Assembly (NCBI RefSeq): GCF_001545075.1
Contig: NZ_FCOB02000010.1
Location: 1-64,000, forward strand
DNA length: 64,000 nucleotides
Source of the DNA: Caballeronia ptereochthonis
GTDB taxonomy: Bacteria; Pseudomonadota; Gammaproteobacteria; Burkholderiales; Burkholderiaceae
Direction: 5' to 3'
The notes below the pieces were generated by a model. That model saw nothing but the letters and a program-made list of their open reading frames with translations, was not told where the DNA came from and searched no databases. The first letter of the stretch is position 1. Every line of letters begins with the position of its first letter. Below, one piece after another: positions 46,516 to 55,219 of this stretch. The position numbers were made by a program, and so were the translations under genes.

Positions 46516-47101
46516 CCATCCACGGAAGCGGGTTACCCCCAAAGCTGTAGTTGACGCCTCCCTCGAAATCGCCGAGAAAATAGCGATAGCTCACCGAGTT
46601 ATCGGCGCGTGCGTTGGCGATGCCGTTGTCGAGTGTCGTGAGACCTTGCGCGCCCGTGCCGAACGGATTGATGAACGGGATGCCGAAGAAGCGCATCGTG
46701 TACTGGCGGCCGAACGTCAGACGGCCGTACTTCCCGTCGATACCGACATAGGACTGCCGGCCGAAGATGCGCCCGCCCTGTCTCGATGCGCCGGTCGTCG
46801 GACTGAAGCCGCCCTGCAAGTCGAAGATCGCCTTGACGCCACCGCCCAGATCTTCACTGCCTCGGATGCCGAAGTAAGAGGTGGCGGTGCCATCTCCCGT
46901 GCGCCATCCGTTCGCGGTCTTATTCTTGCCATTGGCGACGTTGTTGACGAATTCGACACCCTGATCGATCAAACCGTATAGCGTTACTGCGCTCGCGCCG
47001 ACGGGCTTCGGGGGCGGTGCGTCCTCTTCCTCGTCTTGCGCCCAAGCGGACAAAGCGCTCAGAAGTGCAGCGCAGACGCGTATCGCGGTCCGGTATTTCA
47101 T
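46516..47101 (-). pseudogene. Porin, truncated at its C-terminus
   Basis: The first 195 residues form a Burkholderia-type porin (ASAVTLYGLIDQGVEFVNNV, FGIRGSEDLGGGVKAIFDLQ, GRQSYVGIDGKYGRLTFGRQ) with an unusual acidic, Pro-rich stretch (DEEEDAPPPKP) after the signal peptide. At about 46516 the sequence enters IS3 end DNA, so the last beta strands and terminal Phe are missing and the protein could not assemble. Confidence 0.82.
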
Positions 47102-47456
47102 TTCTCTGTGTCTCCGTCATGTTGCTCACTGAGCCGGTAAAGCGGCGTCGGGATGGCCGCTCCCGTGGGCTTTTTTCGATGTGTTTTGGCAGTGGTCAAA
47201 TTCTGCCAGCGGGATGTCATCTGCAAGTTAAAAAAACCGCGTCGCGATTGAGCAAATGGTTAATGCAGCCGCGCAGGAAGAAATGAAGCGATAAGCCAAG
47301 GGGCGTTCTAATGGGATGCCGCAGACGGGCCGAACGAATGTCTCGCGCCGGATGGATCGATGCGCGCACGCACGCGCGCCATGTTCTCGCGCATTCTCGC
47401 GGCCAGCCGGCGCGTGGCGAGCGTGCCACGACTACTTCCCGGTGGCGACCGCGAGG

Positions 47457-47800
47457 GGCTTCTCCAAATATTCGGTCGTCTATACCGACCGATCGATCAG
47501 TCCTATGTCGGAGCGCTAGCAGGGCGTCGTGCGCGACATTTCCAAGGGCCGGAAGAAGGTCTATCACGCGAAGTCCGTCGTTGTCGTTCCGGGCAGTGGG
47601 ACACTCGACATGGAAGCCGTGGCGCGGCAGTTTGCGATGAACAAGGAGTGTCTGGTCACCCGCAATGGCTGGTTTAGTTACCGCTGGTCGCAGATTTTCG
47701 ACATGGGCGGCATTCCGTCGGAATCGGACGTGTCGAAGGCACGACCGGTCGACCAGGGCAGGCAGACTGCGCCCGCCGGTTTCGATCGGTTCGTCCAACC
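47457..47800 (+). pseudogene. Class V aminotransferase fragment
   Basis: The frame reads KYSVVYTDRSISPMSER, a TAG, then GVVRDISKGRKKVYHAKSVV, VPGSGTLDMEAVARQFA and NGWFSYRWSQIFDMGGIPSE. This is the N-terminal third of a serine/alanine-glyoxylate-type aminotransferase. The lysine that holds pyridoxal phosphate lies in the missing part. Confidence 0.75.
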
Positions 47801-47908
47801 CTGCGCGGACCTGCCACCGGCGCCGTTCGAAGCGCTCGTGTCAAACGAAGCTGCGAGGGTACCTCCGTTGGGTGATGGCGTCTCGACCGGGGAGTCGAGG
47901 GGTCTTTT

Positions 47909-47927
47909 AGGCGTGCACGCCTTTTTT
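47909..47927 (+). terminator. Short hairpin with T-run
   Basis: AGGCG and CGCCT flank TGCA and are followed by TTTTT. It could terminate transcripts leaving the aminotransferase fragment. Confidence 0.45.
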
Positions 47928-47998
47928 CATCGGAGCGCGTTGCTGGTCTTACATCCATTCTTTCTTGTGAATGGATGCCAATCGGGATGGTGCCCGAG

Positions 47999-48200
47999 CC
48001 GGACCTGAGCCCGGCCCAGGAACGTCCCAATACCGCTGGGCGACTAACGATTCGACTGCCGCTTCGAGTACGACAGGATTGACGGGTTTTTGAAAGTACA
48101 TCGTCCACGGCGTTGGAAGCACGCTCGGCCGTGGCTTGGCCGAAGTCACGACGACCGGGATCAACTGAGGCCATTTCGTGCGCCTGCTTCTAAACGCTTC
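47999..48200 (-). pseudogene. Response-regulator receiver fragment
   Basis: A minus frame contains LIPVVVTSAKPRPSVLPTPW and QKPVNPVVLEAAVESLVAQR, which recall the last two strands and helices of a receiver domain (Thr/Ser and Lys-Pro positions). The phosphorylated Asp is not present. Low certainty. Confidence 0.4.
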
Positions 48201-48274
48201 CTTGCAAATACGCAACGTACGTGCCATATTCCTGCGCATATCGCACTGAGCGCCTGCTGCCGCGGTCGAGCGTC

Positions 48275-48697
48275 CTATCGATTGCCTTCGCAAGTTCGTT
48301 TTTAGGATCTCCGCCTTTACCCGAGATGCTCGTTCAGTACACGGTATGCAAGATGTGACTGGAAAGTTGGAAGGCGAGCTCCTTCTCGTGATGCTTCACG
48401 AGCACAAAGTCGTCTGTGCATCGTGCCTTGGCGAGCGCCTCCTCTGCCTTGTTCGCCGCTGCCACCGCAGGCTTGTGGTGAAAGTTGTAGTGCCGTTCGA
48501 CGGTGCGCGCATCAATGACCGGCTCAAGTGCATCGGAGGCATACGGTAACGGCGCAGCGGCATACTTGCCGTCCGCATCGATGATGCTTGTCGACATAGC
48601 CGAGGCTCTCGGCCGCGCCTGCTGAATGCGCATTCGCCATGAGCAGACCTGCGCCGATAGCAGCGGAGTCTTGAAGGAAGGCGCGCCGAGTTGCCAT
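48275..48697 (-). pseudogene. sodB: Exported Fe/Mn superoxide dismutase fragment
   Basis: The start at 48697 (AAGGAG upstream) encodes a Tat-like signal [20 protein letters not shown]; a one-base shift follows, then [20 protein letters not shown] and [20 protein letters not shown] with the N-terminal metal His, and [15 protein letters not shown] (48334-48336) replaces the Trp of the HTIYWTNM motif, after which the same frame reads GKGGDPKNELAKAIDR. The C-terminal metal ligands are absent. Confidence 0.82.
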
Positions 48698-48733
48698 GAT
48701 GTACTCCTTTAGCTCCGATGCCCGCACCGCTGC

Positions 48734-49918
48734 TCAGTGCGCGTACACGTGATAAAGCGGAAAGACGGCCAGACCGATGAGCGAAGCGGTCGCCACGATG
48801 ACAGGCTCTTGCAGCTTCCTGAAGCGCCACAGCAGCAAAACTGTCGCGACGGCGAGCAGCGCGGTCGGCCAGTCAACAATCGACCGTTTCGCGATTACGA
48901 TCACCGAACCGGCGATGGCGCCGATGGCCGCCGCAGTGATGCCATCGACGAACGCTTTCACGGCAGGAAGCCTTCCGTACCTCTTGAAGTACGGCGCCGG
49001 TAGCACGGTGAACAAGTAGCAAGGCAGGAACGTGCCTAGGGCGGCAACACAGGCACCAGGCAAACCCGCCACAAGATAGCCGATGAAACCCACGGTAATG
49101 ACGACTGGCCCGGGCGTGATCATCGCCACGGCCACCGCATCGACAAACTGCTTTTCGTTCAGCCAGTGGTGTTCGGTGACGACTCCGCCGTAGAGAAAAG
49201 GAACAATTGCGAGTCCCGAACCGAACACGAACGCGCCGGCCTTCGCGAAGAACAAGCCAATCTGACCGAGCAACGATAAGTCGAGACTACTCAGCGCACC
49301 GCTTAGCGCGGGTGCCTGGGCTGAGACCAGCGCATTCGCTCCGTCTTTGCCGAGCCACGCAGGCGGCGACCGGCGGAACATGTTCGCAAGCCCGCCGGCA
49401 ATGAACAGCCAAGCGATTTCAGACTCTGTCACGACGGTCACGACTGCGAGGACCAGAAAGATTCCCCATAGTGTCTTGTCAGCGCCGAGCGTCTTGTTGG
49501 TCAGCTTATACGCGCTCATGGCAATGATGCCCACCACTGCCGCTCCGACGCCGTAGAAGACCGCCTGCATCCACGGCAGCCCGCCGAAATGCACGTATGC
49601 CCATCCGAGCGCCACGACCATCAGAAAGGAAGGCAGCACGAATGCAACGCCGACCGTCGTCGCGCCGATGATGCGGTAATGCACATAACCAAGGTAGATC
49701 GCGAGTTGCGCGGCTAGTGGTCCGGGCATCATTTGCGCGAGTGCGAGGCCTTCACGATAGTCGTCTTCGCCGATCCATCCGCGCCTCTCGACCAGATCCC
49801 GGTGCATGTAACCGACCAGCGCGACCGGTCCGCCGAAACCAAACGTCCCGAGTTTCAGCATGTACAGCATCAGTTGACCGAGTGAATAGGAAGGCGTGGC
49901 CGTCGCGGTCGTGCTCAT
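48734..49918 (-). CDS. chrA: Chromate efflux transporter
   Basis: A 394-residue two-domain CHR-family membrane protein that expels chromate. Both halves show the family pattern: LKLGTFGFGGPVALVGYMHR with LAQMMPGPLAAQLAIYLGY in the first, FFAKAGAFVFGSGLAIVPFL with VAMITPGPVVITVGFIGYL in the second. The ATG overlaps the chrB stop (ATGA), so the two are made together. Confidence 0.95.
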   Translation of the reverse strand: MSTTATATPSYSLGQLMLYMLKLGTFGFGGPVALVGYMHRDLVERRGWIGEDDYREGLALAQMMPGPLAAQLAIYLGYVHYRIIGATTVGVAFVLPSFLMVVALGWAYVHFGGLPWMQAVFYGVGAAVVGIIAMSAYKLTNKTLGADKTLWGIFLVLAVVTVVTESEIAWLFIAGGLANMFRRSPPAWLGKDGANALVSAQAPALSGALSSLDLSLLGQIGLFFAKAGAFVFGSGLAIVPFLYGGVVTEHHWLNEKQFVDAVAVAMITPGPVVITVGFIGYLVAGLPGACVAALGTFLPCYLFTVLPAPYFKRYGRLPAVKAFVDGITAAAIGAIAGSVIVIAKRSIVDWPTALLAVATVLLLWRFRKLQEPVIVATASLIGLAVFPLYHVYAH

Positions 49919-50895
49919 GGTCGGCCTCCGTGGTCAGCGCTTTTCGCGATCGCTGCGAAATGCGTATACATGGAATCAAGCACACGACTCATCTCGTCGA
50001 GTAATGCGTCGTCGTCAGCAACGCGTTCACGAGCGCCCGCCATGATGGCCTCGAAGCCGATCGCCTCGGGAACGGGAGCGCCGCCTACATCGAGCGCGTG
50101 GACCATAGCAGCCAGCCGCAGCAGAGCCGGATCGCTCTCAAGGTTGAAGCTCGCCATCAAGACCTCGAACGTGACGCGTTCGCCTACGTGCGTGAATGCC
50201 GCGCCATCGAAGTCAAAACCGAGCGCATCGGACGGGCAAGCGTCCGGCGATGTGAGCCAGATGAACCGACCGTCGGGATCAATGAAGCGGCGGATGAGCC
50301 AGGCGCTCGCCACCCGATCGACCCAGATACGCCGCCGTGTCGCCCACGTGCGCCCCCGGTAGTCCTTGAGCGCAAGCGTTCGGATCGCGCGCTCGGCCGG
50401 ATGCGGCTCGCCAGGAGACATCACAGTATCGACATGTGCCACGAAATCCTGCCAAGCCACTTCGGCGCGGGTGGAAGCCTCAGTGGGGAAAAAGTCGATC
50501 GCAAGGATGCTTTCGTAATCCTTTCGCAGACGTCGCATCAGTCGCCTGAGTTCCGTTTCTGCCTGTCCAAAGACGATCTTGCGCGCGTCACTGAGCGCGC
50601 TAATCAGGGCGTCGTAATCGTTAGATCGGTCGAACAGGTCGCGAAACTCGGCTTCCTGTTCCTGATCCAGACTGGGCGCCCGCAGTAGATGCGCCGTACC
50701 GCCGCTCTCCCCGATGGCGGTCGCAAGGTCCCGGAGCGCCGTTTCCCGGTCGACCGTGAAGGGGAGCAGGTAAATGCCATCGCGCAGGACCGCGCAACCC
50801 TTGGCCTTAAGCGCCCGCCAGAAACGCATACGCGCTGTCGCGTTCTCGGTGGGCAGCGCCAAAACCAGTAGCGACCATGTGGAAAGCGTGTTCAT
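49915..50895 (-). CDS. chrB: Chromate resistance protein ChrB
   Basis: A 326-residue ChrB, the chromate-sensing partner of ChrA that in other bacteria represses the operon until chromate is present. The N-terminal domain starts STWSLLVLALPTENATARMR with FWRALKAKGCAVLRDGIYLL, and the C-terminal domain has TRRRIWVDRVASAWLIRRFI DPDGRF (the conserved RPWVDRxASAWLIRRFID-like region). Upstream of the ATG an AT-rich gap holds the likely chrBA promoter. Confidence 0.93.
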   Translation of the reverse strand: MNTLSTWSLLVLALPTENATARMRFWRALKAKGCAVLRDGIYLLPFTVDRETALRDLATAIGESGGTAHLLRAPSLDQEQEAEFRDLFDRSNDYDALISALSDARKIVFGQAETELRRLMRRLRKDYESILAIDFFPTEASTRAEVAWQDFVAHVDTVMSPGEPHPAERAIRTLALKDYRGRTWATRRRIWVDRVASAWLIRRFIDPDGRFIWLTSPDACPSDALGFDFDGAAFTHVGERVTFEVLMASFNLESDPALLRLAAMVHALDVGGAPVPEAIGFEAIMAGARERVADDDALLDEMSRVLDSMYTHFAAIAKSADHGGRP

Positions 50896-51029
50896 GTAAC
50901 ATATGCTACGTCTCTGTTCTTATCTCTACAAGTTAACTTTCCCACTGCGGTCGTCAGACGCAGGAAGACCTGCGGAACGCGGAATGCGTTCTGCGCGGCT
51001 ATCTTCAAGTTACTGAATCCACGCCTATC

Positions 51030-51315
51030 CAATGAACGGACAACTCAGAGCGATCGCAGCAGGAGGTGTTGCAGGCCCGGCGCTATCGAGCTCGGGCTCT
51101 CCAGCACGCCGGCCGCGACCACGTCACTGCTACTGAATCTCGAGGGCGTCCTGACTGCCTTGATCGCCTCGGACGTCTTTCGCGAGAACGTAGACGTACA
51201 AGTCTTTCTCGACATGGTGGCGATCGTCGCGGGTGGCGTCATCCTTTCGTGGCAGCGACCGGGTGGGGCAGGCATTCCTGTGGGAGCGCTGTTGGATGCC
51301 GGCCGATCCAAGTAG
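51030..51315 (+). pseudogene. EamA/DMT-type transporter fragment
   Basis: Two frames give pieces of a drug/metabolite transporter: QLRAIAAGGVAGPAL, then after a shift LLNLEGVLTALIASDVFREN, VFLDMVAIVAGGVILSWQR and GGAGIPVGALL. These are adjacent helices of one EamA repeat; the rest is missing. Confidence 0.65.
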
Positions 51316-51986
51316 CGCCCCTGCACTACGCAATCGATCGGCGCACGTGAGTTTCATGGACACCGTCGGGGACTTAAAAAGTTGAATGAACCAAACTGCG
51401 GATAGTTCAAACTTAAACGAACCGAGGGTATCGAAGCGAACTATTCAAAGGTCAGTGAATCCCGCCAGCCGGATCGTGGCGCCCCAGTTGGACGTCCTCC
51501 GCGCGTCGATCCGGCGCTGGCCGATTATCACCAGCGTAAATCACGTCCGACCGCCCTTCGCAAAAACCACACCGTTGATAACGCGAATTATCACGCGTAC
51601 GGTCTCACCTTTCATCGGAAATCTCGGACGGCGACTACTTCGCGAGACGGCCATCCAGGAGTCTTCTTGAGGCGGCTAGCGAATGCGAACTTATAGCTGT
51701 CCTTGTCGATACACGCAGGCAGGGTTTCTAGATTTTCAGCGAATGCAATGCGATGGACAATGCCAACAGCACGGCTGATATCTGTTCGTGGGCGTCCAAC
51801 ATACAGACCATCAAGGTCAAAGGCAAATGCGCGCCGAATACGCGCACGGGACCATCAAATAAGGCCTCGGCGCATTCATACGTGCGCTCGGGGATATTGG
51901 CATAGGCCTTGCAAAAACCGAGGCGAGCACTCCGTGCTCATCCAGATCTCACGATCCTTCGCATTCGTATAGCCCGGAGAAACATC
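51316..51986. other. Gene-poor stretch
   Basis: No intact gene recognised. A minus-strand frame around 51840-51650 without a usable start reads AFAFDLDGLYVGRPRTDISR, whose DLDG recalls a HAD-type motif, but nothing else supports it. Confidence 0.4.
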
Positions 51987-52199
51987 ATGAAGAGCATTCT
52001 CGTCATCGCCGACATTCCGCACGATCCGCTCGCGCATAGCGACGAAGCCACGCTCACGCGCGCGCAAATGCAGCGCATCGTCGGCGGACGCAGTGTCCTC
52101 GCCACGGTCAATGGCGGTCCCTCCACGACGACCGTTGACGATTTCGGCATCAACAACGCCATCTGGGAAGGACGGATCAAAGGCCCGATGATCAACTGA
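51987..52199 (+). CDS. Small peptide with double-glycine leader
   Basis: A 70-residue peptide (MKSILVIADIPHDPLAHSDE...) with GGAG 7 bases before the ATG. Residues 23-34 read LTRAQMQRIVGG, which fits the class II bacteriocin leader pattern (Leu -12, Ser/Thr -11, Leu/Met -7, Ile -4, Gly-Gly -2/-1). Cleavage there would free a 36-residue, Cys-free segment (RSVLATVNGGPSTTTVDD..., ending IKGPMIN). No peptidase-ABC exporter or modification gene is nearby. It could be a secreted signalling or antibacterial peptide, or chance resemblance. Confidence 0.55.
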   Translation: MKSILVIADIPHDPLAHSDEATLTRAQMQRIVGGRSVLATVNGGPSTTTVDDFGINNAIWEGRIKGPMIN

Positions 52200-52937
52200 A
52201 ACGCATCCCGGTTTCTGCGCTGATGCCCCTTCGTGCGCGCGCGGGAAGGGGTACCGGCATTCATGCTGCCGCGCGTTGCCTTGAAAGCACATCGGAGCAG
52301 GCGACGAAGGCAAGACGAGCCGATGGTCATCAGTTCTCGGCGCAGACCAAGCGGCGGCGCTGTATGCAACTTACTTGAACGTGTATGCCCGTTCCGCACC
52401 GCGAAGCGGTGCTTGCCGGGACCCACTGTATCGCTCGCGATGGCTTTAAGCGGTCATGACTCGGCCACCGACTTCAGTCGGGCCACGTTTGCATCTGCAG
52501 AATGCATGTCGATTGACTGCACCGGAGATCCAATCGGCGGGCCGAGGCCGGCTATCACGATACGACAAGGCACCGATGTAACGGTCTACGTCGCTGCCGA
52601 CGGTCCGGTGCAGTCCTTTACAGCTCGCTCGCTCCTTCTTGCGGATCCGCCCGGATGCATCAGCAATCAAGTACCGGTCACGGTGGCGGGTTTCCCGACA
52701 GGCGAAAAAGTGTCGATCAGTCGGAATCATCCTGAGCCGCTCAGGATAGGATTTTGAAGCGCTCGAATCGTAGCCCGAACTCAGCCGCAAGTCCCTGTCG
52801 CAAAGACGCCTAAAGACGCCTCGTCCGATCTGACGCGCGCTCGAATCCGGACTCAGGCGTGCAACTCCCCGGTCTTTTCGCCCACCGCCGACGGGCATCA
52901 TCTATCCGGCCGCGTCACGCACAGCCGGACCACCGGG
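52200..52937. other. Gene-poor stretch with hairpins
   Basis: An open frame 52440-52757 (MALSGHDSATDF..., with VYVAADGPVQSFTARSLLLA) is not recognised and overlaps an equally open minus frame, so I do not call it. Stem-loops: CCCCTTC with GAAGGGG near 52227-52251, shortly after the small peptide gene, and GCACCGC (52396-52402) with GCGGTGC (52406-52412). Confidence 0.45.
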
Positions 52938-53666
52938 CTAACGCCAAGCCTGCGTGAACTCGCCGACCACGCGCGCGAGATGCGCCTGCATCGCCGCGCG
53001 CGCCGCGCTCGCATCTCGCGCCATGATGGCCGAAAAGATGCGCTGATGGTCATCTTGTGAAGCCTCCCGCAACGCGGGAGTATGGAAGTGCTCCTCGATC
53101 TTTTTCCAAAGCGGGTCGGCGCGGGAGCTATCCCACATCGCGGTCACGACGAATTGAAGTACTTCGTTTCCCGTCGCCCGTGCAATCGCCAGATGGAAAT
53201 CGCGGTCAGCGGCTTCGTTAGCAGCCTTGTCATCCATGTTTTCGCGCATCGCGCGCAACGCGGCGAAGAGGCGGTCGAGGTCCGAATCCTTGCGTTCGGT
53301 AGCTGCGAGCGCCGCGATCCCGCTTTCGATCACCGCCCGGGCGCGCAGCGTCTCGATCGGGCCCAATCCGCGCGGCAGCTTGAACGTGACGGCCCTCGCC
53401 TCCGGTGCTTCGGCCACGTAGATGCCTGACCCGACACGGACCTCGACGACGCCCTGCACTTCCAGCGCGATGATCGCCTCCCTCACCTGCGTGCGGCTCA
53501 CGCCAAAACGCTCGGCTAGCGCGCGCTCGGAAGGCAGGCGGGCACGAGGCGCGATGTCGCCAGCCGCTATCAACTCGTAGATCTGATTCGCCAAACCGAC
53601 ATACGAGCGATCGGCCGCGTCCGCGTCGGCCACCCGGCCGGTTGGCGCGTGCGAAAGGTCGGCCAT
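52938..53666 (-). CDS. GntR/FadR-family regulator
   Basis: A 242-residue regulator with an N-terminal winged helix (LPSERALAERFGVSRTQVRE, ALEVQGVVEVRVGSGIYV) and an all-helical FCD ligand domain (DRDFHLAIARATGNEVLQFV, DHQRIFSAIMARDASAARAA, with the His/Asp metal-type residues). Members of this branch (UxuR/ExuR/GntR-like) control sugar-acid and aldonate use. It is divergent from the sugar ABC operon and an operator-like palindrome lies between. Confidence 0.9.
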   Translation of the reverse strand: MADLSHAPTGRVADADAADRSYVGLANQIYELIAAGDIAPRARLPSERALAERFGVSRTQVREAIIALEVQGVVEVRVGSGIYVAEAPEARAVTFKLPRGLGPIETLRARAVIESGIAALAATERKDSDLDRLFAALRAMRENMDDKAANEAADRDFHLAIARATGNEVLQFVVTAMWDSSRADPLWKKIEEHFHTPALREASQDDHQRIFSAIMARDASAARAAMQAHLARVVGEFTQAWR

Positions 53667-54055
53667 CTGGAACTCTCGAAATCGTCAAAGCCGCCGGGCG
53701 ACGGCCGAAGTTGGTCAAAATGGTACACCAATCCCTGTGCGACGCAGCATCTGTCTACCACAGCTCAGCCTTTATCCACCAGGCGTTTCAGCCCGAACGC
53801 GCCATGTATCGCGTACGCTGGTAAACCACTATCGCGCGTGCATTGGTATGCCAGTACTGTCAGACGCGAACGCGTACGCGCGTGCCCTTCCTTTCGCGTC
53901 GAGGGGGCATCTTTGAAATGGTGCTTCGGCTAGTTCGATCCAGTCCCGCTTAGCAAATCCACAAGGTTCCGTGCTCCCCGCACACCGTGTCGCCAACCCA
54001 CGACGAGCATGTGCGCCAGCAGTCGGTAGGTTCAATCCAAAAAAAAGGAGACAAC
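53667..54055. other. Divergent promoter region of the GntR regulator and ABC importer
   Basis: About 390 bases without a recognised gene, holding the operator-like palindrome at 53721 and the AAAAAAAAGGAGA ribosome binding site of the binding-protein gene. Confidence 0.5.
53721..53730. promoter_or_regulatory. Candidate GntR operator
   Basis: TGGTACACCA, a TGGT-N2-ACCA inverted repeat with flanking A/T, resembles the TTGGTATACCAA sites of UxuR/ExuR-type FadR-group regulators. It is 55 bases upstream of the gntR start and between divergent genes. Confidence 0.6.
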
Positions 54056-55183
54056 ATGCTTTCAGGAATCCAAGTGCTTCGAGCGGCGGCGACCGCGGCA
54101 TTGGCGCTATGCGCAAGTGCGGCTTTCGCGCAGGCATCGATTGTTTCCGGTCCGTCCAGCGATCCCACATGCATGGTTCCCTGGAAGAGTGACACGAAGT
54201 TCATCAAGTATCCGAAGAAGAACGGACCCTATCGGATCGCACTCGTGAATGGCTATATCGCCAACACGTGGCGCATCCAGATGATCAAGACAGCAAAGGC
54301 CTACACGGCACAACCGGCGGTCGCCGCGAAACTGAAGGAATTCAAGGTCGTCTCGACCGGCGAGGATGTCCCGGCGCAGATCTCGGCCGTCAACAATTTC
54401 ATTGACGCCGGGTATGACGCGATCATCGTGGACGCGCAGAACCCCTCCTCATTCGGCCCGGCGATCCGCCGCGCGAAGAAAGCCGGCGTCGTGCTGATCG
54501 CGTTCGACAACACGCTCGACAGCGAAGACGCGATCAACGTCGACGTCGACCAGTACGGGCTCGGCGTGCTGTGGGCCAAGTGGCTCGCGGGCCATGTGCC
54601 GAACGGAGGCAAGGTGCTCGAGGTTCGCGGGGTGGCCGGCACGTCGGTCGACACGGATCGGCACAATGGTTTCCAGAAAACGTTGGACGAGACCGGCAAG
54701 AAGTGGAACGTCGTCCAGGTCTACGGCAAGTGGGACGACGGGGTCGCGCAGAAGGCCGCCGCCGACGCAATTGCGGTGCAGGGTCATTTCGATGGAATTT
54801 CGGCGCAGGGCGGCGATACGGGTGTCGTGCGCGCGATGCTCGACGCCAAGCATCCGTTCGTCCCGTTCGGCGGCGAGACGGAAAACGGCTTTCGCAAGTT
54901 CTGTGCGCAGTACGGGAGCCAGGGCCTGAAATGCACGTCGGCGGGCAGCGGTCCCGCTCAGGTGGCCGTGGCGATCAAGACGGCGCTCGCGGCGCTGGAC
55001 GGTCAGACGGTTCCGGTGGCAATCAAGCTGCCGCTCGACATCACAGACGCGGCGAACCTGAAGGCGGGCGTCAACTACTTCCCGAACGAATCCGATAACT
55101 TCTTCGTCGGCAACTCGTTTCCGACTTGCGGTATCAACTTCTCCGCGCAGGAAATCATGAAGCAGAGCCAGGGCAACCAGTGA
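54056..55183 (+). CDS. Sugar-type ABC periplasmic binding protein
   Basis: A 375-residue periplasmic binding protein. Signal peptide MLSGIQVLRAAATAALALCA ending ASAAFA; then YRIALVNGYIANTWRIQMIK, DAGYDAIIVDAQNPSSFGPA, FDNTLDSEDAINVDVDQYGL and GISAQGGDTGVVRAMLDAKH, typical of the ribose/xylose-like Peripla_BP_4 group. A strong AAGGAGA precedes ATG 54056. It heads a complete importer operon under GntR control. Confidence 0.92.
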   Translation: MLSGIQVLRAAATAALALCASAAFAQASIVSGPSSDPTCMVPWKSDTKFIKYPKKNGPYRIALVNGYIANTWRIQMIKTAKAYTAQPAVAAKLKEFKVVSTGEDVPAQISAVNNFIDAGYDAIIVDAQNPSSFGPAIRRAKKAGVVLIAFDNTLDSEDAINVDVDQYGLGVLWAKWLAGHVPNGGKVLEVRGVAGTSVDTDRHNGFQKTLDETGKKWNVVQVYGKWDDGVAQKAAADAIAVQGHFDGISAQGGDTGVVRAMLDAKHPFVPFGGETENGFRKFCAQYGSQGLKCTSAGSGPAQVAVAIKTALAALDGQTVPVAIKLPLDITDAANLKAGVNYFPNESDNFFVGNSFPTCGINFSAQEIMKQSQGNQ

Positions 55184-55219
55184 CTGGATGGCGGCCGGCG
55201 ACGTGACGGGAGACGAAGC

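Noticed and set aside
47217-47798. 193-codon minus frame
   Set aside because: Antisense to the aminotransferase remnant; no motif or start signal.
1921-48336. TGA codons in place of Trp in the integrase and SOD remnants, as possible recoding
   Set aside because: Intact genes in the window use TGG for Trp and end at TGA, the LuxR stop is not at a Trp position, and these genes have other lesions. They are ordinary nonsense mutations.
52233-52757. Open plus frame of 174 codons
   Set aside because: No recognised motif, an equally long frame on the other strand and no good start signal; likely high-GC chance opening.
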